64,000 nt of DNA from Microbacterium pumilum (GCF_039530225.1 NZ_BAAAOH010000001.1:3782001-3846000); one strand, 5' to 3'; positions 27,077 through 36,624 are shown, counted from the first letter of the stretch. The notes: generated by a model not told the origin, from the sequence alone. Translations and numbers: made by a program.

Positions 27077-27994
27077 ATGCGCGCAACGTACGGCTTCCTG
27101 GCAGTGGACCGCGCTCGACTGCGCGTCCGTGTCATCGGTGAAGGCCCGACGATCATCGTTCTGCATGGCGGCCCCGACTTCGACCACTTCTACCTCCTGC
27201 CGGAGCTCGACCGCCTGGCCGAGAAGTTCCGGCTCGTGTACTACGACCAGCGAGGGCGGGGGCGGTCGGCCGACGGCGTGCGACCGAAGGACGTGACCCT
27301 GATATCAGAGATGGGGGATCTGGACGCCGTCCGGAGCGATCTCGAGCTGGAGACGGTGGCAGTCCTCGGGCACAGTTGGGGAGGTGTTCTCGCGATGGAG
27401 TACGCCACCCGGCATCCGGAACGCGTGTCGCACCTGGTTCTGATGAACACCGCCCCGGCCTCCCACCACGACGCCGAGGTCTTCCGGCGTCACCTGCGGA
27501 GCATCCGGCCTGCCAGCGAGATCAACGCCATGGATGCCCTCGCCGCGTCCGACACGTTCCGGGCAGGAGCCCTTCACGCCGAGCTCGACTACTACAGGTT
27601 GCACTTCCGACCCGCTCTGGTCGCCACGGATCAACTCGACCGAGTGATCCCACGGCTCCGCGCGCATTTCACTCCCGAGCGGGTGCTGCTGGCGCGTGCG
27701 ATCGAGCAGCGGCTGTACCGGGACACGTGGTCGTCGCCGACGTATGATCTCCTGCCCCGGCTGCATCACCTCGCCGTGCCGACCCTGCTCCTTCACGGCG
27801 AGCACGACTTCATCCCGATCCGGTTGGCAGAACACATTGCCGGCGCGATTCCCGACTCTCGATTCGTCGTTCTGCCTGGCTGCGGCCACTTCGCCTACAT
27901 GGAAGCGCCCGAGCTTGTGCGCGAACAGGTAGGGCGACTGTTCGGCGTCAGCGCGTTTCCCTCCCCCCGGAGAGCCGCTGATGCTGGTCCATGA
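27077..27994 (+). CDS. Alpha/beta hydrolase, proline-iminopeptidase-like
   Basis: 305 residues, cytosolic serine hydrolase. Oxyanion segment HGGPDFDHFYL, YYDQRGRGRS, nucleophile elbow GHSWGG with Ser near 107, acid in HGEHDFIP and catalytic His in GCGHFAYMEAPE. These fit the proline iminopeptidase/haloperoxidase-like branch; the exact substrate is open. The ATG at 27077 is preferred over 27053 because GGGAGAG lies 6 nt upstream. It ends 32 bp from the convergent NTF2-like gene. Confidence 0.85.
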   Translation: MRATYGFLAVDRARLRVRVIGEGPTIIVLHGGPDFDHFYLLPELDRLAEKFRLVYYDQRGRGRSADGVRPKDVTLISEMGDLDAVRSDLELETVAVLGHSWGGVLAMEYATRHPERVSHLVLMNTAPASHHDAEVFRRHLRSIRPASEINAMDALAASDTFRAGALHAELDYYRLHFRPALVATDQLDRVIPRLRAHFTPERVLLARAIEQRLYRDTWSSPTYDLLPRLHHLAVPTLLLHGEHDFIPIRLAEHIAGAIPDSRFVVLPGCGHFAYMEAPELVREQVGRLFGVSAFPSPRRAADAGP

Positions 27995-28026
27995 GTACCC
28001 CCGGGTTGCGGCCAGGAGGCACGTCC

Positions 28027-28410
28027 TCAGTGTGCCGGCGTGGGTGCGCCCCAGCGCTCGTTGAACCAGAAACGGATCTGCCAGCCTTGGTCGGAGTGCG
28101 TGAGTGCGCGGACGTTGCGGAATTGAGATGCGACTCCCTGGGGATCTGTGGTCGTCACCATCACGATCACCAGAGCGTTCTTCCCGAGGACCTGGACCGA
28201 CAGGACCTCGGAAGTGCGGTCTGCGAATGGACTGTGGGGGCTCACCCCCGCGATGAATGTGGTCTTGTCGACGACCTCCCCGTTGGCGCGGCGGAACAGC
28301 AGGTCGTCGCTCAGGATTTCGTCGAAACGCGCGACGGCGGTCTCGTCGCCACGCTGCTCCCAGTCGGCGACTGAGATGTTGAGTGATCGCAAGACTTCGT
28401 CGTCAGACAT
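28027..28410 (-). CDS. NTF2-like (DUF4440-type) small protein
   Basis: 127 residues with the SnoaL/DUF4440 pattern: N-terminal helices (VLRSLNISVADWEQRGDETA), DEILSDDLLFRRANGEVVDK, and a C-terminal sheet ending RFWFNERWG. Such proteins are small-molecule binding or isomerase-like folds, often with no proven activity. AAGGAGT lies 5 nt upstream of the ATG. Divergent from the membrane protein at 28524 and convergent with the hydrolase. Confidence 0.78.
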   Translation of the reverse strand: MSDDEVLRSLNISVADWEQRGDETAVARFDEILSDDLLFRRANGEVVDKTTFIAGVSPHSPFADRTSEVLSVQVLGKNALVIVMVTTTDPQGVASQFRNVRALTHSDQGWQIRFWFNERWGAPTPAH

Positions 28411-28523
28411 CTCGTACTCCTTCGTCGAGCCGGTCTGTGGCCATTCTGCTCTCGTGTCCGTTGCTGGCGCGCGATAGGTTCGGTGGAGTCTCGGGACCGG
28501 GCTTTGATGGGGAGGTGATTCGG

Positions 28524-29459
28524 ATGGCGGCGGTGCACCCAGCTGAACCGAGCAATGCTCCTGCCGGGGGCAGCGGTGATCGCTCGCGGTCGAGGATCGT
28601 TCTCTGGGCGTTGCTGACGGTTGTGGGTGTCCTGGTCGTGGTTGTCGTGGTGGGCGGTGCCACCACGTTCGCTTGGATGATCGACGACACACGATTCGGC
28701 CGGCCGAGCGAGGAGTTCGATGCGGTGGCGGCGCAGATCGAAGACCTCCCCGGCGTCAGCAGCGTCGAGAGTGACCGCTGGGTCGAGGCGCCCTTTGTGG
28801 ACGCGCCGTCATCGTCGATCGCGGTCACCGTCGACGAAGGGGGCCTTCCGGGCGTCCTCGATGCCGCCTGCTCGACCGACTATCCCGGCAACATCCAGTG
28901 GTCGCTTCGCGTGCACACCGCCACGGCAACACTCGTCTCAGTCCACGAGAAGTCGGACGAGCCCGAAGACGGCGGAGGCGGTTCCCCCTGTCCGAGCTTC
29001 GGCTTCGACGCAGTGGGTCTCGTCGAGGAGATCGACCGAGTCGTTCCGGGTCTCGCCATTCAGTCGTCGATCTGGGAGGACGGCATGCTCACGCTCGTCG
29101 CCCTCGGGGAGGAGTCAGCCGTAAGCGAAGCGAGTCTCGCCAGCCTGTTGCCGCTCGTCGCGCATTCCGGCGAGCTGCTCGCTGGCGCAGGAATGGGCCC
29201 GACAGCGCACCTCGAGATCAACGCGTCGACTCTCGGCCTGATCGTGGAGCCGGGCGAAGAGGACGCCTATGTTGCTCTCCTCACGCGCCTCGCCGAGGAC
29301 CACGATGTCCGCAATTTCTGGGCCGACGGCAGTGGCACCCCGGAAGACGGGATCGAACGAGTGCAGATCGTCGCGCCCGAGGGGCAGCGCACCATGATCG
29401 AGCAGCTCGTCCGCGCCTCGGGACTGCACATCGCCGAGTTCCCCATCAAGTTCGTCTAG
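28524..29459 (+). CDS. Single-pass exported protein, unknown
   Basis: 311 residues: short cytosolic N-terminus, membrane helix at about 26-50 (LLTVVGVLVVVVVVGGATTF), then a 260-residue outer domain with two halves, VAAQIEDLPGVSSVESDRW and LVEEIDRVVPGLAIQSSIW-like, and a later VALLTRLAEDHDVRNFW. The repeated pattern suggests duplicated ferredoxin-like or BON-like modules, but I cannot name the family. Two cysteines lie in the middle. The ATG at 28524 follows GGGGAGG at 8 nt. Confidence 0.65.
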   Translation: MAAVHPAEPSNAPAGGSGDRSRSRIVLWALLTVVGVLVVVVVVGGATTFAWMIDDTRFGRPSEEFDAVAAQIEDLPGVSSVESDRWVEAPFVDAPSSSIAVTVDEGGLPGVLDAACSTDYPGNIQWSLRVHTATATLVSVHEKSDEPEDGGGGSPCPSFGFDAVGLVEEIDRVVPGLAIQSSIWEDGMLTLVALGEESAVSEASLASLLPLVAHSGELLAGAGMGPTAHLEINASTLGLIVEPGEEDAYVALLTRLAEDHDVRNFWADGSGTPEDGIERVQIVAPEGQRTMIEQLVRASGLHIAEFPIKFV

Positions 29460-29643
29460 CCCTGAGCGCGGACGACGACTCGGAGTCATGCCGATGACGA
29501 CAGGCTCCGCACGACATCGAGCCTGCGTCCGGATGCCGGTTCTCATTCGTGCGATGCACGAGAGACGCGTGAGCACGAGCAATCGACCGCTCGCCGGATC
29601 CAGGGGGGAACACGGTGCCAGACGGCGGGCGCATCCGTGCTCG

Positions 29644-31107
29644 TCAGCCCCAGGTGTGTACGGGCTCGTTCGTGTGCATCGCCTGGCGGTACTCGAGCAG
29701 GGTGGCTCGCAGAGCGTCGTAGCGCTCCATGTCGGCTCGACGATGCATCCTGTCCGCGAACCACCCGGCGCCCGTGACTCCGGTGAGGCAGCGCCCTTCG
29801 ATGATGCCGAGCAGGCGGTCGCGGGCGGATGTCTCGACTCCCCATGCCTCGAGCCCTTGGTGCGCGAGCGGCAGTAGGTGTCGCAGCACGAGCTCGGTGG
29901 CGGGCACCTGGCCGACGCCCGGCCAGTAGAGCTGGGAGTCGATGCCGTCGCGGGCGGCGGTGTGGAAATTCTCTTCGGCACTCGTGAACGACAGTTGGGA
30001 CCAGAGCGGTCGGTCGTTCTCGGCGATCGCGCGCACGAGCCCGAAGTAGAAGGCGGCGTTGGCCACGGTGTCGACGACGGTGGGACCGGCGGCGAGCAGC
30101 CGGTTCTCGACGCGCAGGTGCGGCATCCCGCCGGCGACATCGTAGATCGGGCGATTCCACCGATAGATCGTGCCGTTGTGCAGCCGCAGCTCTGCGAGGG
30201 CCGGAATGCCGCCGGCGTCGAGCACGGCCATCGGGTCGTCGTCGTGGACGATCGGCAGCAGCGCCGGGAAGTACCGGACATTCTCCTCGAAGAGGTCGAA
30301 CACCGAGGTGATCCAGCGCTCGCCGAACCACACACGCGGCCGCACGCCCTGTATCTTCAGCTCCTCGCTCCGCGTGTCGGTCGCCTGTTCGAAGAGCGGG
30401 ATCCGCGTCTCGCGCCACAGCTCCCGGCCCAGCAGGTACGGCGAGTTGGCGGACACCGCGAGTTGCACGCCCGCTATTGCTTGGGAGGCGTTCCAGTACG
30501 CCGCGAACGAGTCCGGTGAGGTCTGGACGTGCAGTTGCGTGCTGGTGCACGCAGCCTCGGGAAGGATCGAGTCCGCGGTGGTGACCAGCTGTTCAGGCCC
30601 GTCGATGGAGATCGAGATGTCCTCGCCGCGCGCGTTGAGGATCTGCTCGCTCAGAAGCCGGTACCGCGGATTGGCGCTGATGCTGTCGGGTCGTAGGTGC
30701 CCCTCAGCGAGGGTGGGAAGGATGCCGATCATCACGAGGTGGGCGCCGATGGCCGACGACCGCGCCTCGGCGTCGTTGAGACTGCGCCGCAAGCCCTGCT
30801 CGAACGTGGTGAGACCCCCGTCGCGCAACCGGGCGGGCGGCACATTGATCTCGATGTTGAACTGACCGAGCTCCGTCTGGAATGCAGTGTCAGCGATCGC
30901 CTCGAGGGCCTCCGCATTTCGCAAGGCCGGATCACCGGCCTCGTCGACCAGATTCAACTCGACTTCCAGACCCGTCAGCGGGTCGTCCGTGTCGAAGTGC
31001 GCTTCGCGCAGCATCCGCGCGAACACGTCGAGGTTGCGCCGGACCTTCTCACGATGACGTGTGCGATCGGCGCGTGTGAACTCCTGTGCCGGGACGTCCT
31101 CCCCCAT
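29644..31107 (-). CDS. Glutamate-cysteine ligase family 2 protein
   Basis: 487 residues of the GCS2 ATP-dependent ligase family, which join glutamate to cysteine or related amines. Motifs: GLEVELNLVDEAGDP, GQFNIEINVPPARL, the ATP/metal segment ISISIDGPEQL, STQLHVQTSP and LAELRLHNGTIYRWNRP. Actinobacteria mainly use mycothiol, so the product may be gamma-glutamylcysteine for ergothioneine-like or other thiols rather than glutathione. TAGAGT lies 6 nt before the ATG and no ribosome site is seen, so it is probably leaderless. Monocistronic. Confidence 0.88.
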   Translation of the reverse strand: MGEDVPAQEFTRADRTRHREKVRRNLDVFARMLREAHFDTDDPLTGLEVELNLVDEAGDPALRNAEALEAIADTAFQTELGQFNIEINVPPARLRDGGLTTFEQGLRRSLNDAEARSSAIGAHLVMIGILPTLAEGHLRPDSISANPRYRLLSEQILNARGEDISISIDGPEQLVTTADSILPEAACTSTQLHVQTSPDSFAAYWNASQAIAGVQLAVSANSPYLLGRELWRETRIPLFEQATDTRSEELKIQGVRPRVWFGERWITSVFDLFEENVRYFPALLPIVHDDDPMAVLDAGGIPALAELRLHNGTIYRWNRPIYDVAGGMPHLRVENRLLAAGPTVVDTVANAAFYFGLVRAIAENDRPLWSQLSFTSAEENFHTAARDGIDSQLYWPGVGQVPATELVLRHLLPLAHQGLEAWGVETSARDRLLGIIEGRCLTGVTGAGWFADRMHRRADMERYDALRATLLEYRQAMHTNEPVHTWG

Positions 31108-31225
31108 GACGAAACTCTAGCGAGCCCCCCGCTCGATGAGCCATCCGAGCTCGGCGGCTCTTGTGGATGAACGGCTGCGCACCGTCACCGCAGCAAACCA
31201 GGCTGCTCGCGGTCCGCTGCGGCTT

Positions 31226-32308
31226 TCAGGCCGCGAGGGGCTGCCGATCCGCGACGATCGCCCTCACGGCCTCGCGACCGGCACGGTTCGCGCCGACGGT
31301 GGACTGCGAAGGCCCGTACCCGATGAGGAAGAGACGCGGCTCGTCGGTCGCACGCGTGTTCGCCACGCGGATCCCGCCCTCCGGTGTGCGCAGATGCAGG
31401 GGCGCCAGATGCTCGAGCGCTGGACGGAATCCTGTCGCCCACAGGATGACGTCCGCCTCGACAAGCGAACCGTCAGGCATACGCACGCCGTTCTCCTCGA
31501 TCGACGCGAACATCGGATGCCGCACCAGCGCTCCTCGCGCCTGCGCGGCGCGAGCCCACGGCGTCCAGTGCATCCCGGTCACCGAGATCACGCTCCCCGG
31601 CGGTAGCCCGCGACGCACACGATCCTCGACGCCCGCAATCGCGGCTACTCGGGCGGGAATGTCGAAGGCCTCCTCGGACCACTCCGGCTCGCTCCGCGTC
31701 ACCCAGAACGTTTCGGCGACGCGCGAGATCTCGTCGAGCAGCTGAACCGCCGATATGCCGGCGCCCACTATGACCACCCGCCTGCCGGCGAACTGTTCCG
31801 CCGAGACGTAATCCGCGACGTGCAGTTGACGCCCGCGGAAGCGACTCTGGCCGGGGTAGTGCGGCCAGAACGGACGAGTCCAGGTGCCGGTCGCGTTGAT
31901 GACGTACCGCGTTGTCCAGACACCGGCATCGGTCTCGACGACGAGTCGATCGTCGTCGCGGCGGACGGCGGTGACACGCACCGGGCGTCGCACGTCGAGG
32001 GCGAATTCCTCCTCGTACGAGGCGAAGTACGGTGGCAGCACATCCCGGCTTGCCGCTTGCGCATCGGCCGGCGGCACCGCGAACCCCGGCAGCTCGTGGA
32101 TGCCGTTGACCGTTGCCATCTTCAGCGAGGCCCATCGGTGCTGCCACGCTCCTCCGGGCCCGGCATTCGCGTCGAGCACGACGTACGTCTGATCTGTTTC
32201 GGTCGCGCGTCCGCTCGAAACGAACCCGCGTCGCGCGAGGTGGTACGCGGCCGACAGACCAGCCTGACCCGCACCGATCACGACGACGTCGACACGCGCA
32301 GGATACAC
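31226..32308 (-). CDS. Flavin-containing monooxygenase-like oxidoreductase
   Basis: 360 residues with two dinucleotide folds: FAD motif GAGQAG at 12-17 and NADPH motif GAGISA near 178-183, plus NATGTW and ILWATGFRPAL. This is the group B flavoprotein monooxygenase pattern (CzcO/FMO-like). It is shorter than FMO/BVMO enzymes and lacks a full BVMO fingerprint, so N- or S-oxygenation or a reductase role is more likely. GTG start at 32308 inferred from homology. Single gene. Confidence 0.82.
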   Translation of the reverse strand: MYPARVDVVVIGAGQAGLSAAYHLARRGFVSSGRATETDQTYVVLDANAGPGGAWQHRWASLKMATVNGIHELPGFAVPPADAQAASRDVLPPYFASYEEEFALDVRRPVRVTAVRRDDDRLVVETDAGVWTTRYVINATGTWTRPFWPHYPGQSRFRGRQLHVADYVSAEQFAGRRVVIVGAGISAVQLLDEISRVAETFWVTRSEPEWSEEAFDIPARVAAIAGVEDRVRRGLPPGSVISVTGMHWTPWARAAQARGALVRHPMFASIEENGVRMPDGSLVEADVILWATGFRPALEHLAPLHLRTPEGGIRVANTRATDEPRLFLIGYGPSQSTVGANRAGREAVRAIVADRQPLAA

Positions 32309-32449
32309 ATCGACACAGAACGCCTATCGCCGCGGCCGGATTCCCGGGCCGCACCCTGCGCCCTCATCGCAGGACCGTGCGGCTGGTCGTGGCGCCGCGA
32401 GCGCCACCGGAACGGGGATCGCCTCGGCACTCAGCGGGGTCGTCACCCG

Positions 32450-33745
32450 TTACGGTCGCCGGCGCACCGCCGTCCGGCGCACAGCCCAGGGGATGCCGCC
32501 GAACGCGGCTGCGAGCAGCACGGCGGTGGCGAGGAGGGCGGGAGCGCGCCAGCTGTCCGGGGCGGGCGCATCGCTGAGAGTCGTGCGGTCGAGCGGGTAC
32601 TCGAGCATCTTGCCGACGGACACGGCGATCTCCCGACTGGTGGTGCGCGCGAGCTGCTCGATCGCCGCATCGAACCCGCCGAACCCCGCGCGTCCGACGA
32701 GGCTGCCCGCGACGAGGGTCGCGGTGTCGGTGTCCTCGCCCGTCCGGCCGGTGCGGATCGTCAGGCCGTGGCGAGTGTGAACGGTTCCGGTGGCGGAGAC
32801 GGCGTTCGTCGAGACCGCTTGCGAGTAGGTGTAGACCTCGAACAGTGCGGCGGCGTCGATCTCCCCCACGCCCTCGGGCAGTTCGACGGTGATCGTCGGG
32901 CGGGACCAGGGAAAGGCGGTGTTGAGGAGGACTCCCGCATCCTCGGTGCCGAACGACTGCGCCGGCATGCGCGTTGGTCCGTCGAGGGACCATCCCGGGT
33001 ATGCGACCTCTGAGCCGACGCGCGTCGCCTCCGCCGGTCCGGCCATGTCGGCGATCACCTTGAGCGTTCCCGGGATGCCGGAGGTGACTCCACCGGTGGT
33101 GGTGATTCGCCCGTCCTGCACATAGCGCTCGCCGCGGACCCACGTCACCGCCGGGCGGGATTCCTCGAGGGCACCGATTCGCGACCAGTGCGAGGTCGCG
33201 GTGCTCCCGTCGAGGATGCCGGATGCGGCCAGCAGACGGGATCCTGCGCAGATGCCGAGCACCCGGGCGCCGGCGGCGTAGCGAGTGGCGATGAACTCAC
33301 GGGCCGCTTGCTCTTCCGGGCCGTCGGGCAGGTTGACCGCGGGCACGACGATCAGATCCGGCGCGGGCGCGGCCCCGGACTCGACGTCTGCGAACGTGTG
33401 GTCGGGCGCGATGGCCATGCCACCGTCCAGGGCCGCGGGCTGAGTCGCCGCCGCGACCGTGTAGACGGTGAAGGCGGGCGAGCTGGTGAGCACTTCGTAG
33501 GGAGCCAGGGCGTCGGCGGCGTCGGTTCCCGACTGCCCGAGCACCACCGCGACGACGAGAGGCCGCAACTCGGCCGGCGCAGCCACGTGCTGTGCCGTAA
33601 TCGGAACCGGTTCGGACGGTGAGATGGCGGCGGATGACGGCTGGCCGGACTGGACAATGCCGGCGACCACGATCGCTGCGAATGAGACAACCGCGATGAC
33701 CGCCGACAGGGCGATCATTCCGATCCGGCGGAAGATGCGTGCCAT
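32450..33745 (-). CDS. Membrane-anchored DJ-1/PfpI family protein
   Basis: 431 residues: N-terminal helix (about 9-31), an exported DJ-1/PfpI domain (about 61-240) with nucleophile elbow GICAGS and Cys166, a second domain, and a C-terminal helix (about 402-424) followed by a basic tail (RRTAVRRRP). Both termini are cytosolic or anchored, leaving the DJ-1 domain outside, unusual for a family that is normally cytosolic. TTGGAGAA precedes the ATG. It neighbours an alpha/beta hydrolase and a GlxA regulator that itself carries a DJ-1-type domain, suggesting a shared theme. Activity unknown. Confidence 0.8.
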   Translation of the reverse strand: MARIFRRIGMIALSAVIAVVSFAAIVVAGIVQSGQPSSAAISPSEPVPITAQHVAAPAELRPLVVAVVLGQSGTDAADALAPYEVLTSSPAFTVYTVAAATQPAALDGGMAIAPDHTFADVESGAAPAPDLIVVPAVNLPDGPEEQAAREFIATRYAAGARVLGICAGSRLLAASGILDGSTATSHWSRIGALEESRPAVTWVRGERYVQDGRITTTGGVTSGIPGTLKVIADMAGPAEATRVGSEVAYPGWSLDGPTRMPAQSFGTEDAGVLLNTAFPWSRPTITVELPEGVGEIDAAALFEVYTYSQAVSTNAVSATGTVHTRHGLTIRTGRTGEDTDTATLVAGSLVGRAGFGGFDAAIEQLARTTSREIAVSVGKMLEYPLDRTTLSDAPAPDSWRAPALLATAVLLAAAFGGIPWAVRRTAVRRRP

Positions 33746-33972
33746 GAGATTCTCCAAGTGGGTGGTGAGAGGACGGAATGCGACTCGACGAGACGGTGCG
33801 GAGTCGGTTCGCTTCGCCGACGGGCGACGCCGTCTGCGATCGTCCGCGCGATTCGCTCGTTGCTCTTGCAGCGCCCGAACGCGATCACGATCGCCGTGAC
33901 GGCGGCGGTCGTGAACAGCCACAGCCACCGCATGTCGGCACTGCGTTGGGGTCGCACCTGGTCTCGATTCAT
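33715..33972 (-). CDS. Possible small membrane protein
   Basis: An 85-codon frame (MNRDQVRPQRSADMRWLWLF start, helix near 14-33) whose end overlaps the DJ-1 gene start by 31 bp. The single hydrophobic helix is the only support. No ribosome site or homology, and the region is GC-rich, so it may be a chance frame. The rest of the 426-bp divergent space to 34171 holds the 66-bp palindrome and nothing else I can name. Confidence 0.25.
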   Translation of the reverse strand: MNRDQVRPQRSADMRWLWLFTTAAVTAIVIAFGRCKSNERIARTIADGVARRRSEPTPHRLVESHSVLSPPTWRISWHASSAGSE

Positions 33973-34019
33973 CGTCAATTGGCGGGGGCATATTTCACGG
34001 TATGGACGGATACGAGCCG

Positions 34020-34085
34020 CACCTAGGACACGAAGTTGACGATCTCGGCCACGTGTCCGAGATCGTCAACTTCGTGTCCTAGGTG
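34020..34085. repeat. 66-bp near-perfect palindrome
   Basis: Left arm 34020-34048 (starting CACCTAGGACACGAAG) and right arm 34057-34085 are exact reverse complements over 29 bp. The 8-bp centre CCACGTGT is itself palindromic except for one mismatch. It lies between the divergent DJ-1 and alpha/beta hydrolase genes, about 85 bp before the latter's GTG. Too long and symmetric for a normal operator; no U-tract for a terminator. Confidence 0.95.
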
Positions 34086-34171
34086 GGCCGGTCAACGGCT
34101 TCTAGCGTGAGTGCATCCGCACAAACATGCCGCGCTCCTCACGCCGCGGTATCCAAGGATCGGAGCCCGTT

Positions 34172-35497
34172 GTGACCACCACGTCGAATCTCATCGCCAC
34201 CCTGACGACAGAGGATCGGGGGCAGAACGACCCGCTGGGCCGCGCTCCAGCACGCACGGCACGGATCGGATTCGTCCTGCTCGGTTCGCTCGCCGCCGGA
34301 CTCGCCGCTGCCGTTCTCCTCGTCGTCGCCCCGTTCGGGCCGGCGACCCAGAGCGCCGTCACAGGTTCGGTGCTGTGCGGGTTCGCGCTCGGCTGGGCGA
34401 TGCTGGCCATCCTTTCGGCCCGGCTCACCGACCAGCCCCAGCGATGGGCATTCGCGCCGGCACTGCTGATGGGTCTGAGCGGTGTTCTCCTCGTACTGTT
34501 CGGCTCCGCTGTGCAGCCGGTGCTCAACTGGATCTGGCCGCCTGTGATGCTGGCGCTGTCGATCTGGATCATCGTGCGCGCACGCCGAGCCCTGCGCGGC
34601 TCGCGGAATCGCTGGGGGCTCTACGCAGTCAGTGTCCTGCTCGCCGGCGCCTCGATCGGCGGCGGCTACCAGGCCATCGGTGAGGCTGCGGATGCGCAGG
34701 CGAACCCCATGCCGGGACAGCTGATCGATGTCGGCGATCACAGCCTGCACCTGTACTGCACGGGGTCCGGCAGCCCTACCGTCGTCATGGAAGCGGGCGG
34801 GGGCGCGATGTCGTCCGACCTCGGGCGGATCTCCGCAGCGGTGGCCGGCGACACTCGGGTGTGCGTCTACGACCGGGCAGGACGCGGGTGGAGCGAGTCC
34901 GCACAGACCTCCCCCCACGGAATCCAGATCGCGGCCGACCTTCACACCCTGCTTCAGCGCGCACAGGTTCCCGGACCGTATGTGCTCGCGGGCCACTCGT
35001 TCGGTGGGCTCTACGTGCAGACCTTCGCCGCTCTCTACCCGAGTGAGGTCTCCGGCATGGTGCTCATCGACTCGACCGCACCCAACGCAGCGGTGCCGGA
35101 CTACGCGGTCCACCCGTACGTCATGGACCGCGTCTTCGCGTTGGCGTCGGCCTCTGCCCAGCTCGGACTCGGCCACCTGTTCGGCGCCACAGCTCGCGAT
35201 CTTCGCAGCACCATCGACGAGTATGCCGACGCCGGCGACGCCGTGAAGCAAGCGGCATCCCTCGAGGACTTCGGCGGCAAGCCGCTGTTCGTCCTGACGG
35301 CACGCCTGGGGAACGATCCCGCGTGGTTCGTCGCCCAGGATCAGATGGCCGCCTTGTCGACCGACAGCGTCCACCGGGTTATCGAGGATGCAAGCCACGA
35401 CGGGCTGGTGTCCGATCCCGACGGCGCCGCTGCCACCACTCAGGCGATTCTCGACGTGGTCGCATCCGTTCGCAGCGGCGAGTCCCTGGGCACGTGA
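34172..35497 (+). CDS. Membrane-anchored alpha/beta hydrolase
   Basis: 441 residues: four N-terminal membrane helices (about 33-55, 60-82, 92-110, 114-132) plus one more near 150-165, then an alpha/beta hydrolase domain from MPGQLIDVGDHSLHLYCTGS. The nucleophile elbow is GHSFGG, VYDRAGRGWSE precedes it, and the catalytic His is probably in EDASHDGL. Resembles membrane-linked hydrolases of actinobacteria with unknown substrates. The GTG at 34172 has CGGAG 7 nt upstream. Divergent from the DJ-1 gene across the long palindrome, and convergent with the GlxA regulator. Confidence 0.82.
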   Translation: MTTTSNLIATLTTEDRGQNDPLGRAPARTARIGFVLLGSLAAGLAAAVLLVVAPFGPATQSAVTGSVLCGFALGWAMLAILSARLTDQPQRWAFAPALLMGLSGVLLVLFGSAVQPVLNWIWPPVMLALSIWIIVRARRALRGSRNRWGLYAVSVLLAGASIGGGYQAIGEAADAQANPMPGQLIDVGDHSLHLYCTGSGSPTVVMEAGGGAMSSDLGRISAAVAGDTRVCVYDRAGRGWSESAQTSPHGIQIAADLHTLLQRAQVPGPYVLAGHSFGGLYVQTFAALYPSEVSGMVLIDSTAPNAAVPDYAVHPYVMDRVFALASASAQLGLGHLFGATARDLRSTIDEYADAGDAVKQAASLEDFGGKPLFVLTARLGNDPAWFVAQDQMAALSTDSVHRVIEDASHDGLVSDPDGAAATTQAILDVVASVRSGESLGT

Positions 35498-35537
35498 TCC
35501 CGGATGTGGCTGCCCGTTGCCACTCGCGCGATCGGCG

Positions 35538-36497
35538 TCACACGGGCCCGAAGTGGTGCCGGTGGTCGCCGGGCGTCGTGTTGAGGCGTCGCCGGAAGGC
35601 GCGGTTCATCGTCTCCGGAGTGCCGAAACCGCACGCCCGCGCGATCTCCTCCATCCCCAGGAGTGTGGTCTCGAGAAGGCGGCACGCCGCCTCCATCCGC
35701 ACCGCCTCCACATGTTCCGCAGGTGTGATTCCGACCTCCGACTTGAACACGCGGCTGAACTGCCGATCGGACAAATGGGTGCGCACGGCCATCGCCGGAA
35801 TCGACAGGTCAGCTGTGAGGTTGTCGGGGATCCAGTCGAGCAAGTCGCGGATGGGCTCGTCATTCGCCGACTGGGCGGCAAGCACTGCGGAGAACTGCGC
35901 CTGTCCGCCAGAGCGGCGAAGGTAGACGACGAGGCGGCGGGCGACGGTCGCGGCCGCCTTTCGTCCGTAGTCGTCGGCGACCAGCGCGAGCGCAAGGTCG
36001 ATTCCTGCCGTCACGCCGGCCGAGGTCCAGATGTTGCCATCCTGCACATAGATGGCGTCAGGCTCGACCGAGATCCCCGGGTAGTTACGTTCGAGATCCG
36101 CGCACTCCGCCCAGTGGGTGGTTGCGCGCCGACCGTCGAGAAGTCCCGCAGCGGCGAGAAGGAACGCGCCCGAGCAGACGGACGTGACTCGACGCGATTG
36201 GGCTGCGAGCCGTTGGATGTTGTCGATCAGCTTGATGTCTGCGGCCGCTTGATCCATGTCTCTTCCGCCGGAGACCACGAGTGTGTCGATCGGCCCGATC
36301 ACCTGCTCGATCGGTTCTGTTCCGAACGCGAGTCCGCTCGTCGAGAGGACCGACCCGCCGTCCGTGCTGACCAACTCCGTTGCGTACCGGGGTATTCGCA
36401 GGAAGCGTGACGCGGTGGAGAAGACCTCGAGCGGGCCGGTGATGTCGAGGATCTGGGCGGAGGGGAATCCGACGATCACGATGCGCGGTTCGCTCAC
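35538..36497 (-). CDS. GlxA-family AraC-type transcriptional regulator
   Basis: 319 residues: N-terminal DJ-1/PfpI-like domain (1-190; LVVSGG, SVCSGAFLLA with Cys108) and C-terminal AraC helix-turn-helix (about 215-312; FSRVFKSEVGITPAEHVEAV, IARACGFGTPETMNRAFRR). GlxA-type proteins regulate catabolic genes, and the N-terminal domain presumably senses a ligand. Likely targets are the divergent molybdopterin oxidoreductase and/or the neighbouring hydrolase. Intact. Confidence 0.93.
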   Translation of the reverse strand: MSEPRIVIVGFPSAQILDITGPLEVFSTASRFLRIPRYATELVSTDGGSVLSTSGLAFGTEPIEQVIGPIDTLVVSGGRDMDQAAADIKLIDNIQRLAAQSRRVTSVCSGAFLLAAAGLLDGRRATTHWAECADLERNYPGISVEPDAIYVQDGNIWTSAGVTAGIDLALALVADDYGRKAAATVARRLVVYLRRSGGQAQFSAVLAAQSANDEPIRDLLDWIPDNLTADLSIPAMAVRTHLSDRQFSRVFKSEVGITPAEHVEAVRMEAACRLLETTLLGMEEIARACGFGTPETMNRAFRRRLNTTPGDHRHHFGPV

Positions 36498-36624
36498 GGT
36501 TCTTCCTCGGTGGCCGAGATCGTCAGGAGAGTCCTCGGTCGGTCAGCGAAGGAATCCTAGCGTGAAGTCACCTCCCAGACACGGCCGGTCGGGGCGCCTC
36601 TCCACCGACGACGACAAGGAGTCC

